Shown here: one piece after another, positions 55,375 through 64,000 of the stretch
Position numbering within the stretch: the first letter of the stretch is position 1
Layout: each line of letters starts with the position of its first letter
Source: Porphyridium purpureum
Lineage: Eukaryota; Rhodophyta; Bangiophyceae; Porphyridiales; Porphyridiaceae
Length of the DNA: 64,000 bases
Direction: 5' to 3'
NCBI GenBank assembly: GCA_008690995.1
Contig: VRMN01000004.1
Span: 806,001 to 870,000, forward strand
Notes under the pieces: generated by a model
Databases searched by the model: none
Seen by the model: the letters and a program-made list of their open reading frames with translations, nothing else
What the model was told of the DNA's origin: nothing
Translations under genes and position numbers: made by a program

Positions 55375-58310
55375 TTATGCAAACTGGAACTCGACGCGAC
55401 CTTCACGGTCAGGAACCTTGTCGACTGACACTATCACGTCAACCGTCTGCATGACATTGATTCACTACCCTGCTCTTACTGAACCGAATGGCCACCGTGC
55501 GCGAGACGTTGCGTGCGCTTCTCATCCAAGTACAGAATTCCCTCCAGTCTGGCTGTGGAGATCAAATCTACCAGGCTATTCTCTGCACGCGCACAGTGCG
55601 CGCTTGCTGTCGCATCGCCTTGTGCCGAAAGAACATCAGCGTGTGCAAGTGGACTGATTTACGCGGTGCATATTGTGCGCTGCGGTTAAGCTCATTCATC
55701 ACATTGGAAAACCCCTTAATGAGCTTCGAATCGTACAGCACCTCTGGTAACGCCGAGTAGCCGATGCATGCCTGCAGTTGTCGATGGACAATCACATCCG
55801 CGTAGCGCCGAATCGGTGAGGTGAAATGTGTGCACACAGGTGCTGCAAGGCCATAGTGCAAGTAGTCCGAATATCCTAGCTCGCCAGAACTGAAGTAGAC
55901 CGCTTGTGACATGCGCCATGTGGTCAACATGCGGAGAAGCGTCGAGAGGTACGGATCCTTCTTTCCAAACGCGAGCTCGACGCGATTCAGCGATTCATTC
56001 AGTGTTTTGTTGCTAGACACGTCCAACTCGATGCCGTAAGCCGCCGCCGTTTTCAGCAGCGGCTCAAACATCTCATCTGTCGGTTTCGGGTGGTGTCGCA
56101 GCAGGCTGCATTTCGGGAAATGCTTCAGAATCTTTTCCGCCACCTAAATGTTTGAAAGCAACATAAACTCCTCGACCATCTTATTTGTCTCGCGGATTTG
56201 GTAGAACTTCACATCAGTCACATCGTTTGTCTCAGCCTCTAACTCAAAAGAGACTTCAGGCGACGCCAACGACAGAGCTCCGGCGTCGGTGCGTCTTTGC
56301 CGAAGTTTCTCAGCGAGCGACGCGAGCCCCAACAGAGAATTTCCCAACTCGTCAGCGTGATCACGTTTAGACCGAATTCCATCGAGCATGTTCTGTGCCT
56401 GTTCGTACGTCATTGCGCGCCGTGATTTGATCGCAGAGCGCCCAAACTCGGCTGATAACACGTTGGCGTCCTTGTCCATCACCAAAATCACCGAGAAGGC
56501 GAGCCGCTCCACTCCTCCAACAAGAGAACATAAGTTGGATGTTAGCATTGCGGGCAGCATTTCGAAGCGTCGGCCAACGAGGTAAACCGTGGTCCCGCGC
56601 TCAGCGGCTTCCATATCTAGAGCGCTTCCGTGCTGCACAAACGCAGTGACATCGGCGATGTGGATCCCCACTTCATATCCCTCGCCATCAGGCAAACTGA
56701 CGCAATGCAGAGCGTCGTCAATGTCAGTACATCCCGGCGGGTCCACACTGGCGATGGGTTTGCATTTTAAATCCCAGCGTTTGTGGATGTGCTCCTCCGA
56801 CACCGCCCAGTTTTCTCCGTCAGGCAAGCAGTCCAGTGCGGCCTTGCTGAACTTGCGGTGCGGTACGCTACTCTCTATGAGAATTACTTCAGTTTCCGCA
56901 TTCTTATCGCCACTGCTGCCAATCTCCTGCACCACATGACCTGAAGGATTTGCGCTAAACCGGCTCCAACTATCGACAGCAACAATCAATCGCTTTTCGA
57001 AAAGATTTCGGATTCTCGCCGACAGAACACGAACCAAAGGAATCTTTCGATCCGCCGGAACAAAAAGAGCGTTGCCTCCTCCGGAATGCGAAGATTGTTG
57101 CAGCGAACCACTACATGACTGCCACTTTCGCTGGCTGACTCGTACCACGCGGCCCGATGGCGTGGCATCCTTGCGAACTTGATCATGCGAGATGCCGTTC
57201 GTATCGCCATCGTCACCTTCCTTGTCCTGTGCTGCCTCCTGCTCCACAATACGATCAGAAACCGTTTTCCACTCGCTGCGATCAAGCAGCTCGATTACCA
57301 CGCGGTCGCCGTCAAATGCGCGGTTGTGACTGCTTTTTCCAATGAGCATGATGGTGGTCCGGTCATCAGGATTTGACTTCTTATGGAGTGCGATCGACAC
57401 AGACGCCTCAAGGAGGTTATAAGGACTAGAACGAAACGTGCCTTCCACATAGCGGCCCGACTGAAGCCCTTCTAAGGCTACAAGTTCCGAGATGTGCTCT
57501 GCGGAATGCGTACGGCGTTTCTTGGATAATAGCTCCCCATCGTCGAGCTCGCCGCCTTCCTCCTCAAGGGCCTCATTATCCTCTGCGTTCCCTACTGCGC
57601 ACAGCTCGACCAATCGCGAGTACTGCTTTGAGTACTTTTCTACCAGGGTGCGTATCGACATGACCGTCACGTCGCCGCCATACTTGACCGGAGCTTCACG
57701 CTCAAACGCCACACTATTCGTTAGGATTATCGGGATGAGGCCGATGGGTTGCCAATGCGTTCGGAGAAACTTGACGGTCTCTGTGAGCCGTCTACGGTCA
57801 TATTCAATGTCAGACTCGTGCGGGAGTCGATCCAAGTAAGTATGGACGTGATGCTCGTTCGAGAAGAGCGCAAACTGCTTCCTCTTCCTTTCTACAGCTT
57901 GAGCTTTCGTTTTAGAGCGGCGGAACCAGACCAGCCGATCTCCTCGTCCGACAGGGCCGTGCTCTGTTCGCCCGTTGTCAAATCACGTGCACGCACCCAC
58001 ATCTTGGCCGAGCGCGTCAGAACCGCGCTAAGCACGCTCTGGAGAAGGAGCAGTTCGTCCATGAGCGGCGACACATCGCTCTCAAGTAAATCCATTTGGT
58101 ACAAGAGTACCAACGCGTCTGGAACAAAGCACACGGCCACCGACGCCGAGATGCGACCCAACGCAGCGCCGTACTCCGGCAGCGTTGCGCATGCGTCGCA
58201 CGCGCTCGCGTGACATGGTAAATCGTCGCGCAAACACATCTGTCTCCATTCCATACAGACCCTATTGGGCCGATTTCTCCGCGCGTACAGGCGTGCACGA
58301 ACCTCAACAG
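55375..58310 (-). pseudogene. Decayed copy of the exosome exoribonuclease DIS3/RRP44
   Basis: Translations on the minus strand give, in order, the CR3/PIN region (MCLRDDLPCHASACDACAT, CFVPDALVLLYQMDLLESDV), FALFSNEHHVHTYLDRLPHE, the first cold-shock domain (GRYVEGTFRSSPYNLLEASV), the RNB catalytic domain (VDPPGCTDIDDALHCVSLPD, FEMLPAMLTSNLCSLVGGVE, CTHFTSPIRRYADVIVHRQL) and an S1-like end (LEGILYLDEK, then VDVIVSV). The gene is interrupted. The frame changes near 57.9 kb (possibly a 44-nt intron), and a TAG (56146-56144) replaces the Ser of the LxNIS motif. A frame change lies near 55.57 kb and another near 55.47 kb. The RNB motifs remain excellent, so decay is recent or some breaks are base-call errors. 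DIS3 is the essential 3'-5' nuclease of the RNA exosome, so an intact copy must exist elsewhere if this one is dead. Confidence 0.8.
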
Positions 58311-59209
58311 TCCATAGTGACTCGATCGCTCGCGCGTCCTGTCTGTCACCTAGTCTGAGACGGCATTCGCGCCATAAACCACACGAATATCGGCAGCAGT
58401 GTGCAAAGCAGCGTGACATCTTCACTATTGCGTCATACAGCAAGTGTGCATGATGGCGCGCACGGCAAGCACAACACTCGAAAGCTGTGTTTCTTCTTGT
58501 TTGTGACTAGAGGCGACCAAGCAGTGACTAGAGGCGACCGAGCAGTGACGCGACTGCGCTACAATCACACACTGCGTGATCTTTAGCACGGTCGCACCAG
58601 AAATCGAGTCGCTGGACGACACGTTTGGCACGTTGGACATCGACTGCGTTAGCCACTTGGCGTTTTTGCTGCGGTGATGCGCCAAAGTACGATTCCACCA
58701 GGGCGTGCGCGCGATGAGTATATGTTGTACCAACATACAGAATGCGGTCTCTTTGCGCGTGCCCTATGAGTTTGTCATGAAGGTGATCGCAATGCGCCAT
58801 CCGTCACTGTTGGACGTACTGCAATTCAATTACGAAACTGCGCACTCTCGCCACATGCAGCCAAGTCGCGTTACTTGTGTATTGAACGCGGCAGTAGCTC
58901 AGCTCACGCTCCCCGTGCCATGAACCTGCACCGCAATGTGCCACAAGCGTGTGGACGCGCGGGCAGAGGCAAATTTGACATTTGTGCCACCGAGCGGGCA
59001 GGAAGTAGGAGACAAGACGTGCCGTCTTCCGTGCACTGACTGCGTGAACGCATGTGGTATTGATTCTGGCGGAATAAGTCAGCAAAACTTTGATTCACCA
59101 TGCGATTGAGTCTTCGCACACTGTCGAGCTGGTTTGAATCGGTGAGTCTTGATGCCCTGCGCCTGAGGTTCGACATCATTTTGCGGCACGCTCCTTTGGT
59201 GGAGACACC
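58311..59209. other. Region between the DIS3 copy and the 59.2 kb ORF
   Basis: About 900 bases with no recognised gene. It includes a tandem 21-base repeat at 58503-58544. Confidence 0.4.
58503..58544 (+). repeat. Two tandem copies of a 21-base unit
   Basis: The unit GTGACTAGAGGCGACCAAGC (plus a final A) occurs twice in direct succession with one substitution, and a third partial GTGAC follows. Confidence 0.85.
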
Positions 59210-59749
59210 GTGTTCACGATCAACGACGCGGCGATTGCAACACTCGAAGGCGGCGTGGTCCTAGAAAACACGAACCGAGTTGGATTCATGGATGCAGTTG
59301 CTGTAGTGCGAGACTTCAAGTCTGGCAAAATCGGTGCAATTGGCGTGGACGAGTTTGAGTGCAATGGCCACGTACTGCTGCGTGACCACGTTTTGCATGG
59401 TGTACTAAACAAGATCACGTGTCGCCTGCTGGCCTATTCGCGAGCCATAATTTCGCCGCAATTGGCCAGCTTTATCGTGCAGAGTATAGGCTTTGCTTGC
59501 AAGGGCGTGCTCACACCAGTGGAACAATTCGAGCTCGGCAAACGCGTCGAAGCTTACCTGGGCACGTATCCGTCGGACACGGAGCGCTCCTCGCATTGTT
59601 TTTGTCAACGGAGAAGTCCAATGCTGCAAGCAATGGTTGCGCCTTTGCCGGACGTCCGCAGCAACCCGTTGACCCTATGCAATTGCAAAGTGCTTTTGTG
59701 CACTAGCAATTTAACTTGCAGGAACGGTATTCACTTGCCCCTTTCATGA
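59210..59749 (+). CDS. Unrecognised ORF, possibly a gene remnant
   Basis: The first 70 residues (AAIATLEGGVVLENTNRVGF, AVAVVRDFKSGKIGAIGVDE) read like a real protein; the DFKSGKIG piece is reminiscent of the C-terminus of YlqF/MTG1-type ribosome-assembly GTPases, but the match is too short to assign. The second half is Cys-rich and looks like frame drift. The end overlaps the stop of the orphan gene on the other strand. It could be the last exon of a decayed gene: GTGAGT, a donor-like word, lies at about 59140. Confidence 0.25.
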   Translation: MFTINDAAIATLEGGVVLENTNRVGFMDAVAVVRDFKSGKIGAIGVDEFECNGHVLLRDHVLHGVLNKITCRLLAYSRAIISPQLASFIVQSIGFACKGVLTPVEQFELGKRVEAYLGTYPSDTERSSHCFCQRRSPMLQAMVAPLPDVRSNPLTLCNCKVLLCTSNLTCRNGIHLPLS

Positions 59750-62020
59750 TTCTGTTGGCGGGTAATCGCGTACACTATCGTACCACGCTTTCTGCAACGC
59801 ACTCAGAGCGTCTTCTTCCTGCCTCTTCTTAACGTGCATAGGCTGATCACTGTTCGGTTCTGTCGACCCATCTGCATTGTCCTCGAGTCCTGCATGGTTT
59901 GGGCGGACTCGTTTGCGGACATTTTGAATCGCTAAGCACAATCGACGCTTGACTTCTGTCAAGTCTGCCACGTGCTGCAACTCTTTCACGACGTGACCGT
60001 TTTCTTCAATTGGAATACCGTGCACTCGTAGCTGCTGAAGCAGCTCCCTGCGTTGCTTTCTAATCTGTATCTTTAGGGCTGTATACCCGTGAGTTCCATC
60101 GCATTTAACGCTGGCGTCTGTCCAGCTTATGCGATGGTTCCACGGAGGCTTGTCGGTCTTCCATTCCCACGACAAAATGTCTTCAGGGTTAGACGTGTCA
60201 CTTTCGTGCTCCATTGCGCTCTTTCGAACCGTCACAATGAAAATACTGCGTAGCTGTGCCATGGCTAAAACTTCCAGGTTCACTCCAATCGTGCGCATGG
60301 ACATCTGCGCCGGATTGTCTGGTTCAAACAGCATACGCTCCATGACTGGCACACTCCACATGTACGGCTGCCCTGTCGAACCAAATGCACCGCGCTCTCC
60401 TGCATGTCCGATCATCGGCAAGTCGTCGCAATTACGCAGAAACGCATTGTAGATACGGTCCACATGAAAGCCTGTGAAGTCTTCGGCAATAAGATGAGTC
60501 ATGGCACTGTATATCACGTAAAATATGTCCAAGATAGTCTGGATACGGACGCAGTAGTCAGATGGGCTCTCCTCATACGCTCTATCCTGGCGTCGTACTT
60601 CCAAGCCTGCTGTGGTTACATGCCGCACATTTGCAGAAGATGACTGCTCAACCGTGGCACTTGTTTGTAATGCGCTATCGTATTCGACTTCCGACGCGGA
60701 TGATTCTTGTGCCGCGACCACCGTGACTCCTGCTCCGCGCGTGATCATACTGCCACTTTGTGACGCTCCGTCGCCTGATCTCTCTATCCCGCCAATCACG
60801 TGTTTCTGTCCGGCTTGAACCGCGCTTACTTGCTGATCGAGATATGTCGCCACATGCGCGCTTTTGATGGACAGTAGTGTTCTAACATGCGCTTGCCACT
60901 GGAGCGAATTGGGAAAGAGTGCGAGGCGCAAAGTGCCTGCCAGCACAATCTGTCGCAACGCGGGAATACCGTCGATTTTTGGAACGTGCAATTCTTCATC
61001 ACCCCAAACCTCGCGGGCTGCCAACACCATTCCTCGGCGAATCCTTGTCAATGCCACGCACCGCGCTCCATTATAACTTGCGTGCAAGGCGTTTGAAAGC
61101 TGTACATCACGAGCCATGGTCTCTGAATGTAGAGATGGTAAAATAGCGGCCGGTACTCCTTGAAAAGCAAATCCAAGACCATGCGCGTGATCGGACCGCT
61201 CTTGTGGCTCTTCCATCCGCCAAGCAGTGGAACTTCTAATCCGCGACACTTCTGAATCAAGTTTTCGCGTCAGCGCATCGGGAGACAAATTCTCCACTGT
61301 ATACGATTGATTCAATGTCCCGCGACCATCGACTACTACAATGGCACGCTCTATTGCATGCCAATCGTGGACAAGACTTGCTTGGAGCAAATGGTTGAGG
61401 TTGCCTTTGTCGATACCGCCTTCAAACAGAAGGTCTGTGCAGGTTCCTCGGGCCGGTACAATGCCACGACGCACAAGACCTCGAACGGTAGCGAATGACT
61501 TGAGTCCCCGCTTCGAACGTCCTACTACGTCATTCGAGCGCTTCACGTACTTGGTACGGCAAGTTTGCAATTGGACACAGACAGCAGCACTTGAATGCTT
61601 GTCATCTTCAATGTCTTGTTCATCGGCCTGCTCGGAACCGGCGCACTCACGCACTCGCTCTTCGGCCCTGGTATCCTCGATAGCCCGGGTTTCAGCCTCT
61701 GGATTCCGTACACTTCGAGTTTCGGCAACGGACATTTCCGGAGCTCGCCGTGCGGCCGCTTGATGCTCCTCAGCTCTCTGCTGAGCTTCAGCAGGGGAGC
61801 AACTGTGCAGCGAGCCATCTGAATCTTCGATCTCGTCCTCGTTTCGTGTTTTGCGCTTGCGGTTTCGACCCATCTCTGACACCTTGTTTGAACGACGCAC
61901 TCCAGACCAACCCGCTTCATCATTCTTGGCTGGCAGAACCGAGGCAATTCGATTTTTTTTCGCATCATCGCTCTTGGGCAGACCAGCCGCAACGCGACGT
62001 GGATTGCGGCCTCTGCCCAT
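59744..62020 (-). CDS. Orphan 758-residue protein in the repeat-rich block
   Basis: I do not recognise this protein. The N-terminus is basic with a probable nuclear signal (SEMGRNRKRKTRNEDEIEDS), followed by about 100 residues rich in Glu, Ala and Arg that are probably helical or disordered. A folded-looking middle (residues 180-360) includes LLQASLVHDWHAIERAIVVV, LGFAFQGVPAAILPSLHSET and ALRQIVLAGTLRLALFPNSL. After a Ser/Thr/Gly-rich linker, a second folded part has YCVRIQTILDIFYVIYSAMT, DLPMIGHAGERGAFGSTGQP, YMWSVPVMERMLFEPDNPAQ and NHRISWTDASVKCDG. A Lys/Arg-rich C-terminal helix (IQIRKQRRELLQQLRVHGIP) follows. The layout resembles the element-borne proteins nearby (basic nuclear N-terminus, long disordered linkers). 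It may belong to a transposon. TGTACAG lies about 120 bases upstream of the start. Confidence 0.6.
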   Translation of the reverse strand: MGRGRNPRRVAAGLPKSDDAKKNRIASVLPAKNDEAGWSGVRRSNKVSEMGRNRKRKTRNEDEIEDSDGSLHSCSPAEAQQRAEEHQAAARRAPEMSVAETRSVRNPEAETRAIEDTRAEERVRECAGSEQADEQDIEDDKHSSAAVCVQLQTCRTKYVKRSNDVVGRSKRGLKSFATVRGLVRRGIVPARGTCTDLLFEGGIDKGNLNHLLQASLVHDWHAIERAIVVVDGRGTLNQSYTVENLSPDALTRKLDSEVSRIRSSTAWRMEEPQERSDHAHGLGFAFQGVPAAILPSLHSETMARDVQLSNALHASYNGARCVALTRIRRGMVLAAREVWGDEELHVPKIDGIPALRQIVLAGTLRLALFPNSLQWQAHVRTLLSIKSAHVATYLDQQVSAVQAGQKHVIGGIERSGDGASQSGSMITRGAGVTVVAAQESSASEVEYDSALQTSATVEQSSSANVRHVTTAGLEVRRQDRAYEESPSDYCVRIQTILDIFYVIYSAMTHLIAEDFTGFHVDRIYNAFLRNCDDLPMIGHAGERGAFGSTGQPYMWSVPVMERMLFEPDNPAQMSMRTIGVNLEVLAMAQLRSIFIVTVRKSAMEHESDTSNPEDILSWEWKTDKPPWNHRISWTDASVKCDGTHGYTALKIQIRKQRRELLQQLRVHGIPIEENGHVVKELQHVADLTEVKRRLCLAIQNVRKRVRPNHAGLEDNADGSTEPNSDQPMHVKKRQEEDALSALQKAWYDSVRDYPPTES

Positions 62021-64000
62021 CGTGGCTTCTCTCTGTACGACTCTTGATCTCTATATCCAGAATGCGTTTGCTTCAGCACAGAACTTGCACAAAGTCCGCC
62101 ACACTTTTGTTCTCGACTTGTTCTCTGCGCCCAGTTTGTACAGAACACATGGGGGTACAGGCAACTCGATTTGCACAATAAGCTTGCGCGCCAAATGTTT
62201 TCAAGTCGATGAGTCACTGGCGGACACACGACTAGGACATATCAAATTGCGTTCATTTTTTATGCTCACAAGCTGCTTTAGTGCTTTGCCGAAGAATACA
62301 TACAAATGAATTACATAACAATTGATTTTCACTGATCTCAATAGGAATGCAGATGAACGTGCCAAACGCGTGAGAAAGAGAATTATTTCCAATTACCTAT
62401 TCAAATGCCGTATCTTCGATATAAAGTGTGAATCACGCCGCGCAGGAAGTTGGGGAAAGGGTGGACGCGCAGAAAGAAGAAAGCTGAAAGGTGACGAAGG
62501 ATTTATGGGACGCCCGTGCGGACATATAAGGGTGAACAGCGACGCCCAACATGAGCGACTGGGTAGACTTTTCATGACGTGAAAAATATCAACAAAACAG
62601 AGACTTCAAAGGCACGGGATCGACTGCGCGTCTAAACTGACAGAAGCGAGAAGCTGGTGCCATGTTCTGCTTCATCCGGGGACTAAACGAATCACCGGCA
62701 TGCATCTGGATATCGATCACTCGCCTGGCGTTTCGCAAAGCATAACTTGTTTGAATCTGCGACACGTTTGCTCACCAGCATTACATGAGCGCTCGTATGA
62801 TATGGACCCTGTACTTTTTGCCATTTCCGTGGATTCATTTCATGAATCATTCAGCATAATCTCACCAGCTTGGAGCTAAAAGTGTTTTACGAACGTATCC
62901 CAAAGTGAAAGGTACACGACTCAATGTGATCCGGAAGCGACCCTGTGACTAAATTGTGCTAGCCTTGTTCGGTGGCTGAGGACAATACGCAAAGGGTTGC
63001 AAATAGAGTGGAGAAGCGTCTTTCTAGTATTCTTTCTTTGACCATCATGGATGCTACAGGCATTACTGAATCTGTACTGATTGCATTGTCTTGTTCAAGT
63101 ACAAAGCCTAGACGTTGTTACGTGAGAACTCACATCTGCTTCCAAACAGTACCGACAGTCCTGAATGCAAGAAAGAGGTATGGGCGGAATTAGTCTCCGT
63201 TGACGGGATGAATGTGTCAAAAGCCAGCACTTAGGATTCTGTTTTGTGTTGGTTGGGTCAAAAGAAATGATGTACAGGTACCAAAGTTCAGCCTGGATGC
63301 TGTCGATGTTGACGCTTCATGTTAGCGGAAATTGCAAGGGTTTTGTACACTTTGCACAATGGGCGACATCTTAACGCATTTCATGACGTGTGGTCGAATG
63401 ACTTTCCAGATGATGGCACCTGTTTTGTGGTCGGACTACCTTCTACTCAGATAGTTAGGACCGATAGAGAAGAAGGACATTAGCATGAAACAGGTACGTG
63501 TTTCCTGTTTTAGCATGCTTAGACTGTGGCGAATCTTGTGAAGGCACGATTACGCCGCGAAATGGGGCTTCACGAACTCGTACTGAACAAACAGGGAATC
63601 ACAGAAACTCGGCTTATGGGTTTGCATTTCTGAGCTCGAACATGAAGTGAACTTTACATTGCAAACAGTAACAAAAAGGCGTTTCGATACGATCCACGTG
63701 ATAATCAAGTGTCGGATTTTGTTCATGCCTAATGGTTCAAACGGGAAGAGGCTTTTGCATCCGAACAAGCACGGCCTTCGCAGGGATTTGCACAAGAGCC
63801 ACCCCATTGGGATCATCACTCGGGCTTTGTGAGTGAAGACCTGTGGCCTAATGTTTCAGGCTCTAAAAGAGCGCAGAACTCTATTAGATTGAGACTTCAA
63901 GCAATTCTGATCGGCGGAATTGTTGTGGTTTGGATCGTATTGCACATACAAGTATAAGGCACACGGAGAGAAATAGAGAGGCTCATGCGAGGGATATGCA
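62021..64000. other. Gene-poor right end of the window
   Basis: Nearly 2 kb without a supported gene, RNA or repeat. The frames present are all under 90 codons, on both strands, with no domain signal. A TGTACAGA word at 62138-62145 lies upstream of the orphan gene. Confidence 0.5.

Noticed and set aside
58528-58800. Minus-strand frame with YVGTTYTHRAHALVES, resembling a GIY-YIG start
   Set aside because: Only one short motif, no downstream catalytic residues, and the frame is 90 codons.
1-64000. CRISPR arrays, bacterial operons or ribosome-binding sites
   Set aside because: No regularly spaced repeats were seen, and the gene content is nuclear eukaryotic.

Overview
The window looks like nuclear DNA from a compact, intron-poor, GC-rich photosynthetic eukaryote. 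Most genes are single uninterrupted frames, about one per 2 kb. They include a PAP/fibrillin-domain protein and a TOC-type plastid import GTPase, alongside general eukaryotic genes (NDUFS4, F1 delta, Rpn9, HBS1, SDA1, VPS72, IST1, OSBP). A unicellular red alga such as Porphyridium fits best; this is an inference from gene content, density and scarcity of introns, not a database match.

From 1 to about 43.5 kb the window is gene-dense. In order it holds: a NUDIX NADH pyrophosphatase (running off the left edge), a PAP/fibrillin membrane protein, OSBP, an F-box protein, IST1, a class 3 lipase, a RAD51AP1-like protein, NDUFS4, VPS72/YL1, a type II glycosyltransferase, PSMD13/Rpn9, a codanin-1-like protein, a histidine acid phosphatase, a GT61-like glycosyltransferase, mitochondrial F1 delta, histidyl-tRNA synthetase, an unrecognised 356-residue protein, a CLC protein without CBS domains, HBS1, SDA1, a secreted cupin-like protein, a VOC/glyoxalase protein, a TOC-like GTPase and a METTL6-type methyltransferase. 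Many pairs are divergent with very short shared upstream regions. A CTGTAC / TGTACAGT motif recurs upstream of several starts, and purine-rich leaders commonly precede the ATG.

From about 43.5 kb to the end the character changes. There is a Ty1/Copia pol relic, a PWWP-domain coiled-coil protein, a 1506-residue CACTA/Plavaka-like (CMC) DNA transposase, a decayed DIS3/RRP44 exoribonuclease copy, a 758-residue orphan ORF and long stretches with no recognisable gene. The most interesting items are this repeat-rich block (the PWWP protein beside the CMC transposase, the orphan ORF, and a DIS3 copy that is well conserved yet broken), the recurrent promoter-like motif, and a codanin-1 homologue carrying an ASF1-binding-like motif.

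All calls come from reading the sequence. Family names rest on recalled motifs, and no searches were run.
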